From the NCBI GenBank assembly GCA_951394405.1, contig OX596340.1, forward strand, positions 744,001 through 808,000: a DNA stretch of 64,000 bases, in the 5' to 3' direction. Below, piece by piece: positions 10,825 through 20,968 of the stretch. The position numbers and the translations under genes are program-made. Under the pieces are notes generated by a model. That model searched no databases. It had not been told where the DNA came from and saw only the letters and a list, made by a program, of their open reading frames with translations. How positions within the stretch are numbered: position 1 is the first letter of the stretch; every line of letters begins with the position of its first letter. The DNA is from Coprinellus micaceus (lineage: Eukaryota; Basidiomycota; Agaricomycetes; Agaricales; Psathyrellaceae).

Positions 10825-12029
10825 ATGCCAAAAAGGCGTCGAACTGATGCTGGCGACGTAGAAGAAGAAGTCGAAGAGCCTTCGAAGGACATTAGGTCCA
10901 TCACGCGCTCCGACATATGGTTGGAGGATGGCAATATTGTTCTTCAAGCTGAGGACACACAATTCAAAGTCCATCGTGGCCTCCTGGCCCGGGTCTCCCC
11001 TATCTTTGCGGATGTCTTCTCGGTCCCGCAGCCTGCGGAAGGTGACTTGGCTGTCGAAGGTTGCCCGCTCCTACACGTGCAAGATTCCGCCAAGGATATA
11101 ACTTACCTGTTATCAGCTTTGTACGACCAGTGAGTGTCGTCAAGTATGACACCCTCCATTAAATGACGAGCCAAGGGTCACAGGCGATACCATACGAAGA
11201 ACCCCATGCCTTTTGAGGTCGCGGCTGCGTTGCTCCGGTTGGGGAAAAAATACGAAATTCAGCCTCTCTTCAATGAAGTAGTATGCCGACTGAAGCTCGA
11301 CTGTCCTACAACGCTGGAGTACTCGGACAGCCTCTCTTATCCTAACTATTGGAAGGAGTTCTGCGAGGATGATAATCTTCTTCGAGATATTGTGGAATTT
11401 GCTTATGGATCCAACATACCAGAAATCCGCTGCATTCTTCCCATCGCCTTCTCTTGGTGCTGTAGCGCCAAAATTGTACGTTTTTTCCTCGCCATACGGG
11501 CCACGGTTCTCGACCCTCCTGATCGATTCTAACCTCATTGGACGTGCCCCATTCTCATTTCTTTCAGAATTCTATCATTCTTGGGGAAGAATACGTCGAT
11601 GAAGATGGTGACGAGATCAAGTTCAAGCCATTGCCGCCTGAATTACAGCGCATCTGCCTAGTCGGTCGACAAAAGATGGTCGATTGCTTCAATGGAGTTT
11701 TTATTTGGGTCGACGCCCTGGGCGACAGCCCGGAGTGCTCGGACCCGGTCCAGTGCTCCAAAGTTTCCAAGGCTTTCACCAATGCTCTATGGAGACCTGA
11801 ACCCCGTATCGACTGCTTACTGGACCCCTGGGATCATTTAGTCAAGTTCTGCGCACTGAAGTCCCGCCCAAGTCCAGTCAACCTCAAGAAGCTATGCAGA
11901 CACTGCTATGGCTATGCGAAAAACGCCTACGAGTCGACCAGACAAGAGTGTTGGGATTCGTTACCGTCTTTCTTCGGTCTGCCAGGGTGGGATGTTCTCA
12001 ACCAGGACTCGGAAGATGCAGGGCATTGA
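10825..12029 (+). CDS. BTB/POZ domain protein, intact three-exon copy
   Basis: Exons 10825-11129, 11184-11475 and 11568-12029 give 352 aa with perfect phases, and this is the best-preserved member of the local BTB family. It starts MPKRRRTD, a basic patch like the minus-strand paralogue at 723-1898. The BTB domain spans about residues 29-101 (SDIWLEDGNIVLQ, FKVHRGLLARVSPIFADVF, VPQP, LLSALYDQ). Next comes MPFEVAAALLRLGKKYEI, then the conserved tail ICLVGRQKMVDCF, a WRPEPRID block and LCRHCYGYAKNAY. The tail is shared by all intact copies and has CxxCY-type cysteines. Orientation is opposite to the three BTB genes at 0.7-5.4 kb. Substrate or partner unknown. Confidence 0.85.
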
Positions 12030-12689
12030 TCGCGAAGGGACGCCTACTTCAATATATGGAACATTGGACTTTTACAATACGTATGCCCCACCCTTGTAGG
12101 CTTCCCAACGACTGTGATACAAGGGGAATCTACCTGCCTTCCTCACGCATCCAGCCTCATTCGCTTCCTGCTCTCGGACCTTACACAAACCTAGGTCGGT
12201 CCGCCCCAGTCTTCAACGCATACCCTGCTCACTGGGACCCAGCGACTCGATGACTGATATTCAGACGCGAGACCTGATGAGGTGTTCCAGTTTTCGTACT
12301 TAGCACCAACTGTGCTCAAGCCAAGTCAGATAAACCACCTATTGCCGCTCGCACCGAAAATACCAGCTCTCTCGTTGCGCAGGGATTATTCCGGGCCCCA
12401 CGGTTGCCCGGGGTTATCACCATGTAGGCTCAAAGTCTTGTTTCGAGCCTTCAAACATGCCGCAGACGACTGGCAGGCTCAACATAGTGTCAAAGTCTGA
12501 GAGAACACCGGATCAAGTTTTGATTTCTCGCAAACTACGCACAATGATCGATGGATGAAGATCAATCATCCCTTTGTCTCTCCCAGGTCCTTTCATCCAA
12601 GGGCGCCTTGAGTTCAATCTAATTCTCGCCCTCAGCATCTGTGTATACCAAACAGCCACCACGCTGTGACTTCTGGCGTCCAGGGAGGG
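12030..12689. other. spacer between BTB copies
   Basis: No convincing gene. Short frames only. The BTB pseudogene begins at the 3' side. Confidence 0.45.
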
Positions 12690-13252
12690 ATGGGTGAACC
12701 TCGGAACGCGATACTTGCGACACGTTCCGATATCTGGTTAGACAACGGGAACATCGTTCTCCAGGCCGAGAACGTGCAATTCAAAGCACACCGTGGTCTC
12801 CTGGCAAGGGTATCCCCTGTCTTTGCGGATGCCTTCTCAGTCCCACAACCAGCACAGCTCCAAGACAGCTCGATTGTGGAGGGATGTCCCCGTTCTTCAC
12901 TTGCAAGATTCGGCGCAGGATCTACAAGACCTCCTATCGGCCCTGTTACCTGTATGACCAGTAAGAGCTCCCTAGAGCCCCCTTTCAACCAATGGCTAAC
13001 GAGACTTTGGGGTGTACAGACGGTACCACGCGAAATAGCCGACCCCCTTTGATGCATGCGCCGCCATACTTCGTTTGGGGAGGAAGTACGAAATTTCAAC
13101 TCTTCAATGAAGTTGTACGCCGGCTAAAGGACGACGTCCCTACGACCTTGGGTGAGTATGAGAAGCTGCCATCTCCGAACGATTGGACGGAGTTCGTGTA
13201 TGACAGCTCCGTCTCCCTTCTTTTCAGGGTCGTAGAATTCTGCCAAGAATGA
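12690..13252 (+). pseudogene. truncated BTB/POZ pseudogene
   Basis: Starts with a good BTB segment (TRSDIWLDNGNIVLQ, FKAHRGLLARVSPVFADAF, VPQP) and then loses frame after VEGCP. The continuation VLHLQDSAQDLQDLLSAL lies in another frame, and YDQ with its donor in a third. The second-exon equivalent carries an in-frame TAG (RYHAK-stop-PTPFD) and a further shift before LFNEVVRRLK. The third-exon tail seen in the relatives is missing; sequence after VVEFCQE is unrelated. It lies in tandem behind the intact plus-strand copy, so it looks like a local duplicate that decayed. Confidence 0.8.
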
Positions 13253-13437
13253 CGCTGTTAGGGTCGTGCTGATCGGCTCATGAGGCGTTTCAGTGGAGCG
13301 TTTGTGGGCTCGTGAGGGCTCGTGTCGCTGAGGTTGGTTCGGTGCTGATCCTTCGATACTCGGACGAGCTAACGGGGCATATTCCACATCTCATTCTATA
13401 GTTAAATACCTGGACGAGCGGGCAATGATCCCCAACT

Positions 13438-13564
13438 GTGGTTTCGGATAATAAGCGCCCACTGTCTACCGTGGGAATAGAACCATGAAATATCGTGAGC
13501 TGGCGGATCACTCTTTCAGTTCCCCACCTCCCTCGCGCCTCCTCACCCACATTTTTGTTTCCAC
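13438..13564 (+). repeat. 5' part of an older repeat, split by the Copia element
   Basis: Aligns colinearly with 24426-24570 (TAAGCGCCCAC, CCGTGRGAATAGAAC, CGAAA/TGAAA, then a C-rich stretch). It stops at the TCCAC target site of the retrotransposon and resumes at 19779. Confidence 0.6.
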
Positions 13565-13947
13565 TGTTGGAAGACAATGCTCATGTCAACTCTATCTCTA
13601 CAAAGAATACCTCTATTTCGAACGTTTTACTTATCTTCTATTGTTCTACAGAGAACAACAACCACCTTGTATTATTCCCATTATACTCGCACTTATTGTT
13701 CTCTTATCTCCACCTTATCTCCATTCACTGCTATTGTTTTCTACTTATGGAACGTCTATTGTTCTTTCCTATTGTTCCGCATATAGGTTATCTATTGTTC
13801 TCCACAGTATATAGTCCACACTGTAAGTGGGTGAGTCCCCATCGAACTCTCCCCACTTACAGGTGCGTATCTTGTATACCCTACTTACTTCCAATCTAAT
13901 ATCGAACTCTCCCCACTTACAGTGGGTCATACTTGCATCGTTCTACA
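13565..13947 (+). repeat. Copia 5' LTR (383 bp)
   Basis: TG...CA termini and the same length as the 3' LTR. It contains a TATA-like TATATAG near 13814 and a local inverted pair (ACTGTAAGTGGG and CCCACTTACAGT) near its 3' end. Confidence 0.92.
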
Positions 13948-13948
13948 A

Positions 13949-13960
13949 GTTATGAGCCCC
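13949..13960 (+). other. Copia primer-binding site (half-tRNA type)
   Basis: GTTATGAGCCCC starts two bases after the 5' LTR. It is complementary to the anticodon stem-loop of initiator tRNA-Met (GGGCTCATAAC), not to the tRNA 3' end. This is the internal half-tRNA priming known from Drosophila copia and some fungal and plant Copia elements. Confidence 0.75.
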
Positions 13961-14536
13961 GGGCTCCTCTGATCACGCCATCCGTTATCAGACACCGCGG
14001 TAACCGCTCCACTGCCCCTCGATCGCCCATAGCCTACGGCCTCTTCTCGTGTGATATCTCCACCTGAAGCCTATCTCCCTTCACATTCTCACTATCTTCA
14101 CTTTCGCTATTTACGTTTCGCTACTTACATTCCACTACCCCTCCTGATACTCAGGAGTACATATCAACTTCCATTACCACCTTCTACCCCGCGGCAAGCG
14201 TTCCCACTACGGGAAAGAAGCTATCAGGAAGTCCACAGACGCTTACCGTCTGCAGAATTAGAGTAGTGATCCTTCTTTGAGAGGCCTGATTCGGTTGGAC
14301 TGGGGAAACGACGCAACGGTAGCGCTCCCTCCATCCAAACGCTTTCAGTAACCGGTACTCAAAGTGACAGCGGGGTTCCCTCTGCGGATCTTAGTGTAAA
14401 ACTTCAACTCCTTTTTAGGATATCTACGTATTGGTCCGTTTTACCTACAAAATCACGGGCACTTTACCTATCACCTATCACTTATCTTTTCGTACCTATC
14501 ATTTTATCCTCTCCCATTTTTTTATCACCTACCATC

Positions 14537-17500
14537 ATGGACTCTACCACTACGTCCTCGCCCATCATGCTCACGGCCTACACTGTGCAGCAGTGGAAGT
14601 TCACTGTCGAGAACAAGGCCTTCGACCTCAACGCCTACGGCATCCTCACTGGGGAAGAGAAAAAACCTGGGAGCAATGCCGACGACAAGGTCAAGTCCGA
14701 CTATGCCAGTCGCCGCTCCAAGCTCATCGGCTACGTCCGGTCTACTCTCGACCACTCCCAACTCGAGACCGTTCTCTCTGGCATCCAAGTCACCGACATC
14801 GCTGCTATCTGGGAGAAGCTCTTGGAAACCTACCAGCCCAAGACTTCTGGCTCTCGCATCAGTGTCCTTCAGGAGATGATGGCACTCCGAATGAGGTCCT
14901 CGGGTTTCGAGAAGGAGACCTACTCCGACTTCGGATCGCGTTGCATGGCACACGCCTCACGTCTCACTGCGCTCCTCCCGCAAGGAGCAGAATACCTTCC
15001 AGAGACAACACAGACCGTCACCATCTCCTCCCAAACGACATCGGACGGAGCAACAACGACGATTCAATCCACCAGTCGGGGAGCACATGAACTCCTTACG
15101 CCCTCTGCTTTCGAGGAAGGATACACGGCTGCTCATCTCGCGCGCGATCTTGCAATCAGCATGATCCCCATTGGTCTTGGCAAGGATGACACCATCCTCC
15201 GCAATACGCTCAACCACATCTCCACTGGGGACGACAATCCCCTTGAAGTCCTCGATCACCTTCGCAAGGCTGACTCCCTCGCTCGCAACACTCAGCTTGC
15301 TGAGGGGACGTCCGCCGCTCTTCAGGTAGCCACAGCTGCCCCGAAGAAGAAGGCGAAGTACAGGTGCAAGGTCCACGGTTGGCAGAACACGCACGAGGAC
15401 AAGGACTGCCGCGTCCAGAACTCCCAGAAGGCCAAGATTGCCGAGACGCCTACCACAGCAGCGACTGCTGAGGAGAGCGTCATGATGGCCAGTGTTGCCC
15501 ACATCGCAAGTCCCCTTATCCGTCGAGCTCGTAACAACCCCACTAATACTTCCTGGAACCCAGACTCAGGTGCAACCTCACATATGACACCCAATCGCAA
15601 GTGGATCCGTAACATGGTTGCGGTGAAAATTGCTGTGTCTCTCGCCAACAACGAGATCGTCTGGGCTACAGGAAAGGGGGAAGTACGTTTCACGCCTCGT
15701 ATATACGGAAAAGTTGGCCAAACTGTGATATTCAACGATGTACTATATGTTCCCGCACTTCGCAATAACCTATTCTCGATCCTCTCCGTTGTTAAGAAGA
15801 GCAAAATGCGTGTCGTAATTGAAGGAGACTCGCTTGACTTCTTCAAGAATGGCGAGCTACTCCTAACAGCTACCATCGACGGAACTGTTGGCTCTCTCAA
15901 TGGGACAACGCTCGAAAACACGGAAACGGAGGCAGCCTACATCTCCAAGATCGAGAAGGAACTATTACATCAGAGGTTAGGGCACATTGGGAAGGACCGT
16001 CTGGAGACGCTTATGCGCCAAGACTTAGCCACTGGCATCCTGGTGAAGGAGGGCACGAAACTCAATGACACCTGCGAACACTGCATTGCAGGCAAGCAAC
16101 ATCGGGATCCATTCCCAAAGCTATCAGCGAATCGCTCAACAGAGCTCCTTGGACGGATTCACTCGGACCTCCATGGACCCCTTGCTGTACAGACACCAAT
16201 CGGCTATCGATACTGGATCACATTCATTGATGACCACTCACGGTTCAAGGAGGTCGCCCTCCTGAAACACAAGAGTGACGCATTCCAAGCCTTCAAAGAC
16301 TTTGTTGCCAAGAGTGAGCGAAAGCTCGGCACAAAGGTCAAGGAACTTCGTGATGATAAAGGGGGGGAATACATGGGGAACGACTTCATTCAATGGTGCA
16401 AGGGACTTGGTATCGCACGGCAACACACAGTTAAAGCCACACCTCAACAGAACGGTGTCAGCGAACGACTCAATCGCACACTAACTGAAGGGGTCATTGC
16501 CATGCTCAACCAAGCACGCCTTCCCATGATGTTCTGGGGTGCAGCTGTACTCTATTACACAGACATCCTGAATGCGACCCCATCCTCTACATTATCGAAT
16601 ACTACCTCCTATGAAGTCTGGCATAAAGCAAAGCCCGATCTGTCCATGCACCGAGTATTTGGCTGCCGCGTATACGTCCATGTATCGCGCAAGGACCGCA
16701 AGAACCTCCAGTCACACACGGAGCCTTGTGTCTTTATCGGCTTTGAACCAGGCTACAAAGGCTGGAAATGCTACAATCCAGTAACGAAGAAGATCACCAT
16801 ATCCCGGGATGTTATCTTCGCTGAAGGCACCTTCCCTGGTCTCTCGACCGTAGGGAACAAACAGGCATACACGCCTATAGGCATTAGGGACATCTGGCCA
16901 GACGCCAATCTCGAACCGGAGAATCCACCTCTTGCACCACCTCATGCTCCCATCGCGCCACCACCGCCTCCCCATGACCATCCAGATGATGGATCAGACG
17001 AGAGCGACAATGATGACGATGGAGACCAAGCAGCACCTCGGACTCCCGAGCGACCTCCTAAAACTGAGCCTAAGACGCCAGCCACACAGCAACCGTCTGT
17101 CCATCCGTCAATTCCACCTACTCCTACGAAACGGGATCCCTCATCTACTCCCTCAACGAAACAGCTGCTACCAATACCTGCCTTGTTCCCAGGGCTCCCT
17201 GCACCAGCTGAGGATGGACCCATGTTCCCAGAACTACCTCCTCCAGCACCAGTCGCACCTCCAGCACCTGCCCAGAAACGCACCCGGCCACCTCCCCCTC
17301 CCCCTCGCGAATCAATCCCTCGCAAGGCGAAAGTTCCGAAAGCTCCACCGCTAGTAGCACAAAGCTCCCGGCCCGTACGGAAAACGGCAACAACCGTCAA
17401 GGACTACCAACTCGCGAGTGGAAAAGGGAGACGCGGTACAATTCCAGTGGCCAGGCGTGAAGGGGGTGAACAGGTAGCAGATCGAGGGGGTGCACAGAGA

Positions 17501-19363
17501 AACAATCAGCTACCCGAAACAGAGGATGAGGATGAGGATGAAGACGACGATGAAGACGACGAACCTGTACAACCCATTGCAGCTGAGGACTTTGACCTTG
17601 ACGACGAACCTGTAGACATGGAAGATGCACTACGTGCCACCAGTATACTTGATTCTCTCATCAGTCTATACCACGTCCCCCTGGAAGAGACCCTGACTCT
17701 TGACCAAGGCATGGAAATGGCATTCTACATGGCACAGGATAAAGCACTAGGAGCGGCTACACGCCGTCCAGGAGATGCACCTCGGACACACTGGGAAGCC
17801 TTCGCAGGACCAGATGGCGAACACTGGCAGACCGCAGCACAGGTTGAGATTGACGCTCTAACCACCAATGGCACTTGGGAACTAGTCGAACTACCAGAGG
17901 GACGAAAGGTTGTCGGATCACGATGGGTCTTCCTCATCAAACGAAAGGCAGATGGCACAATTGACCGCTACAAGGCTCGACTTGTCGCCAAGGGATACTC
18001 CCAAATGCCTGGAGTAGACTACGATCAGACATGGGCACCTGCATCTCGTCTCACATCAATTCGCGCGATCTTCGCCCAAGCCGCCATGGAAGGACACTTC
18101 ATCGAGACCATTGACGTCGACAATGCCTACCTCAACGGAACAATCGAGGAGCAATACGAAGTCTACATGGAGCAAGCGCCAGGGTTTGAGATCAAGAATC
18201 CAGACGCAAAGGGACGGAGATGGGTGTGCCGGCTGAAGAAGGGTTTATATGGCTTGAAACAGAGCGGACGACTATGGTACCAAAAGCTAGCATCAGAGCT
18301 TGAAGCAATCGGATTCACCCAAATAAAATCTGACCCGGCTATCTATGTCTGGGAGATGGATGGGACCCGCATTGTTGTACCAGTCTTCGTTGACGACATC
18401 ACCATAACCTCGAAAAGCCAGGAGAAGATCCAATGGCTCAAGGACTCCCTTGCCGAGGTCTTCAAGATCAAGGATCTCGGACCCACCTCGTACCTGCTTG
18501 GAATCAAGGTTGACTACGACCGCGAGAACCGAGTCATGCGCCTATCCCAGACTCAATACATCCTCGACATGCTTGCGCGATTCAAGATGGAGGACTGCTA
18601 CCCAGTAGGAACTCCAATGGATCCAGGAAGCGGTGCTACTCTCACCAAGTACATTCCAAACAAGGCTGACGACGAGATGATGAAGAACGTCCCATACATG
18701 AATGCCATCGGCGCCCTGATATACCTTATGATTGCGACACGCCCTGACATTGCCTACGCTGTTGCCAAACTAGCCCAATACAACTCCAACCCCGGACCTA
18801 TGCATTGGAAAGCAGTCAAGCACCTATTCCGTTACCTCAAGGGAACCAAAGATCTGAAGCTCACCTATCGTAACAATGGTAGCAAGATGTCTTCGGAACT
18901 CTTTCAAGCATACAGCGACGCAGATCATGCTGGGTGCCTTGACACGCGACGATCCACATCTGGATTTGTCATTAAAATGGGATCAGGAGCAGTTAGTTGG
19001 TCGGCAAAGAAGCAATCGACGGTGGCAGACTCCTCAACAGAGGCAGAGTACGTCTCTGCATCGAGCGCTGGAAGGGACATCATCTGGATGCGCACACTCC
19101 TGAAGGAACTTGGTCACGACGTCTCTACTCCCTCACCACTCATGGTCGACAACCAATCCGCACTCAAGGTTCTCCGGAACCCAGAACTCCATAGCCGAAT
19201 GAAGCACATCGATATAAAGATGCATTGGATTCGGGATGCTATCAAGCGAGGCGACATTACTGTTCACTTTTTATCTACTACTGATATGATCGCCGATATA
19301 TTTACTAAACCTTTACCCAAACCTGCCGTTGAACGTCATCGACTTGCTCTTGGACTCGAGTAA
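14537..19363 (+). CDS. Copia Gag-Pol polyprotein, 1608 aa
   Basis: The single frame encodes capsid and enzymes for reverse transcription and integration. Gag occupies about residues 1-330, ending in a CxxH-H-C knuckle-like YRCKVHG...DKDC near 275-290. The aspartic protease has D343 in DSGAT. The pre-integrase HxxxxH...CxxC zinc site is near 475-520. Integrase catalytic residues are D544, D607 (DDKGGEY) and E643 (SERLNR). A proline-rich stretch follows at ~795-950 and an acidic tract near 1000. The reverse transcriptase has WVFLIKRKADG and the VFVDD box (D1286, D1287). RNase H has D1461, the TEAEY motif and D1538. There is no stop or frameshift, so Gag and Pol come from one polyprotein without recoding. 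Confidence 0.95.
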   Translation: MDSTTTSSPIMLTAYTVQQWKFTVENKAFDLNAYGILTGEEKKPGSNADDKVKSDYASRRSKLIGYVRSTLDHSQLETVLSGIQVTDIAAIWEKLLETYQPKTSGSRISVLQEMMALRMRSSGFEKETYSDFGSRCMAHASRLTALLPQGAEYLPETTQTVTISSQTTSDGATTTIQSTSRGAHELLTPSAFEEGYTAAHLARDLAISMIPIGLGKDDTILRNTLNHISTGDDNPLEVLDHLRKADSLARNTQLAEGTSAALQVATAAPKKKAKYRCKVHGWQNTHEDKDCRVQNSQKAKIAETPTTAATAEESVMMASVAHIASPLIRRARNNPTNTSWNPDSGATSHMTPNRKWIRNMVAVKIAVSLANNEIVWATGKGEVRFTPRIYGKVGQTVIFNDVLYVPALRNNLFSILSVVKKSKMRVVIEGDSLDFFKNGELLLTATIDGTVGSLNGTTLENTETEAAYISKIEKELLHQRLGHIGKDRLETLMRQDLATGILVKEGTKLNDTCEHCIAGKQHRDPFPKLSANRSTELLGRIHSDLHGPLAVQTPIGYRYWITFIDDHSRFKEVALLKHKSDAFQAFKDFVAKSERKLGTKVKELRDDKGGEYMGNDFIQWCKGLGIARQHTVKATPQQNGVSERLNRTLTEGVIAMLNQARLPMMFWGAAVLYYTDILNATPSSTLSNTTSYEVWHKAKPDLSMHRVFGCRVYVHVSRKDRKNLQSHTEPCVFIGFEPGYKGWKCYNPVTKKITISRDVIFAEGTFPGLSTVGNKQAYTPIGIRDIWPDANLEPENPPLAPPHAPIAPPPPPHDHPDDGSDESDNDDDGDQAAPRTPERPPKTEPKTPATQQPSVHPSIPPTPTKRDPSSTPSTKQLLPIPALFPGLPAPAEDGPMFPELPPPAPVAPPAPAQKRTRPPPPPPRESIPRKAKVPKAPPLVAQSSRPVRKTATTVKDYQLASGKGRRGTIPVARREGGEQVADRGGAQRNNQLPETEDEDEDEDDDEDDEPVQPIAAEDFDLDDEPVDMEDALRATSILDSLISLYHVPLEETLTLDQGMEMAFYMAQDKALGAATRRPGDAPRTHWEAFAGPDGEHWQTAAQVEIDALTTNGTWELVELPEGRKVVGSRWVFLIKRKADGTIDRYKARLVAKGYSQMPGVDYDQTWAPASRLTSIRAIFAQAAMEGHFIETIDVDNAYLNGTIEEQYEVYMEQAPGFEIKNPDAKGRRWVCRLKKGLYGLKQSGRLWYQKLASELEAIGFTQIKSDPAIYVWEMDGTRIVVPVFVDDITITSKSQEKIQWLKDSLAEVFKIKDLGPTSYLLGIKVDYDRENRVMRLSQTQYILDMLARFKMEDCYPVGTPMDPGSGATLTKYIPNKADDEMMKNVPYMNAIGALIYLMIATRPDIAYAVAKLAQYNSNPGPMHWKAVKHLFRYLKGTKDLKLTYRNNGSKMSSELFQAYSDADHAGCLDTRRSTSGFVIKMGSGAVSWSAKKQSTVADSSTEAEYVSASSAGRDIIWMRTLLKELGHDVSTPSPLMVDNQSALKVLRNPELHSRMKHIDIKMHWIRDAIKRGDITVHFLSTTDMIADIFTKPLPKPAVERHRLALGLE

Positions 19364-19380
19364 ATACAGAGACATTACAT

Positions 19381-19390
19381 TGAGGGGGTG
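19381..19390 (+). other. Copia polypurine tract
   Basis: TGAGGGGGTG directly precedes the 3' LTR and would prime plus-strand synthesis. Confidence 0.75.
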
Positions 19391-19773
19391 TGTTGGAAGA
19401 CAATGCTCATGTCAACTCTATCTCTACAAAGAATACCTCTATTTCGAACGTTTTACTTATCTTCTATTGTTCTACAGAGAACAACAACCACCTTGTATTA
19501 TTCCCATTATACTCGCACTTATTGTTCTCTTATCTCCACCTTATCTCCATTCACTGCTATTGTTTTCTACTTATGGAACGTCTATTGTTCTTTCCTATTG
19601 TTCCGCATATAGGTTATCTATTGTTCTCCACAGTATATAGTCCACACTGTAAGTGGGTGAGTCCCCATCGAACTCTCCCCACTTACAGGTGCGTATCTTG
19701 TATACCCTACTTACTTCCAATCTAATATCGAACTCTCCCCACTTACAGTGGGTCATACTTGCATCGTTCTACA
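19391..19773 (+). repeat. Copia 3' LTR (383 bp)
   Basis: Same length as the 5' LTR, with no difference found when read side by side. Followed by the TCCAC target duplication. Confidence 0.92.
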
Positions 19774-19778
19774 TCCAC

Positions 19779-20092
19779 TGGCGCAAGGTCACTGCCCTTC
19801 AAACCATAGGACCCAATCCAGGCGGGACACTGGCGGCGCTCTAGGACCCTAACCCTTTGAAGTTGACCAACCCTGTTTTTGGGCCTGCATGCGAAGCGCT
19901 CCCGAGGGTACATGAACTACGGCAATATGGAGATCCGACTCAAGGGCTATGAGGAGCCATCCATAAATTATAAATAGGAAGTCTTCAAGTTACTGGAGCT
20001 GGATTTGAGCCTACGACCCGAACTGATTTCAGACTTTCCTCACTTTCACGCTCTAGATCTGTCTTAGCCCCGCCGCGGAAAGGGAACGAGAC
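19779..20092 (+). repeat. 3' part of the older repeat, resuming after Copia
   Basis: Colinear with about 24575-24905. Shared words are CTGYCCTTC, GGCGGGACA, GGACCC, TTTGAGCCTA, GAACTGATTT/GAGCTGATTT and CTTTCACRCTCT. With 13438-13564 it rebuilds one ~440-bp copy around the retrotransposon. Confidence 0.6.
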
Positions 20093-20273
20093 AAAAGATG
20101 GGTATGATTACCTTCAGCATACTATTTCGGAGAATCACTGATACTCCATTGACGGGAGCGATGATGAGATTCAGAGCAATTATCTGCAATTATGTATCAA
20201 TGACTGCAGCCGCGATACACATACATGGTGCATGATGCTCAACGGAATTCTGCAGTATTCTATCCAAGACGGC

Positions 20274-20968
20274 TCACTCAGGATAGGCCTCAGGCTCGCT
20301 CAGGTACTTGCGTTCGACGATGAAGACCATCTCAGGTGGGATCTGAGGCAATTCCCTGTCCTCTGTCGGGGAGTCGGGTGGCCCAGGTTCTTCATGGTCA
20401 GATTCCGCTTCAGGTTCGGATCCTGTCAAAGGCCAATAGTGCTGTCCGATGCACGGGAACTGGGTCTCTCTGCCGGGAAATCCCTGCGGCAGTCGGAATC
20501 GTACCCAGATCAACTTACTCCATGGCTCTGAAATGCCCAGGTCTTCAAATGTCTTTGTTGTCCACCCAAGGGCAATCAACGCTCTGTCAATGACCTTCTC
20601 TTGCAGAAATTTTATGTCATGCAGGGACTTGAACGACTTCAGGTGGGTCATCGCTATCTGGATAAAGACATAATCGTTTCCGATTACCCTCGCATTGGGA
20701 ACCCTGAGTCTAGGGTGGGATGTTAGAGAGCCGTGTAAGAAAATAGCATGGAGCCTTCTCACCCCTCTGCTGGTAGCTCCCTTGGGTCCTGAGGGCTGTC
20801 TTGGAATTTGAGCCACCTCGGTAGGACCCACTCCGTATCGAGATCGGCGAAAATCCTATCGAATATGTAGGCGTGTTTCGCTTTGATCATCCATCCCAGA
20901 TGGTATATCACCCCTTTACCGAGAGCGGGGTGTGGGTTGTTTTCCTCCCAAGGGACCCAGGGAGGCAA
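20274..20968 (-). CDS. uncharacterised protein, paralogue of 6061-6761
   Basis: Exons 20763-20968 and 20274-20709 give about 213 aa. The intron (GTGAGA...CCCTAG) falls at the same codon as in the relative at 6061-6761. Shared blocks are PWEE, HPAL, VIYHLGW, DYVFIQ, FLQEKVI, LIWVRF, QFPCIGQHY and PPEMVFI. No good ATG opens this frame: an in-frame TGA lies about 33 nt upstream of 20968. The 5' end is therefore uncertain, and an upstream exon, a frameshift or a truncated copy are all possible. No domain recognised. Confidence 0.5.

Larger units (their letters stand above)
13565..19773 (+). mobile_element. complete Ty1/Copia-type LTR retrotransposon
   Basis: The 6209-bp element is flanked by the 5-bp duplication TCCAC (13560-13564 and 19774-19778). 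It has 383-bp LTRs beginning TGTTGG and ending TACA. A primer-binding site follows the 5' LTR and a purine tract precedes the 3' LTR. One uninterrupted Gag-Pol frame has protease, integrase, reverse transcriptase and RNase H in the order PR-IN-RT-RH that defines Copia. The LTRs show no difference that I can find by eye, so insertion was recent and the copy could be active. Confidence 0.95.

Noticed and set aside
13577..13899. Overlapping frames in the Copia LTR, repeated at 19388-19725
   Set aside because: They lie in both LTRs and arise from AT/CT-rich LTR sequence, not genes.
16942..17400. Minus-strand Gly-rich frame inside Copia
   Set aside because: Antisense of the proline-rich linker of Gag-Pol.
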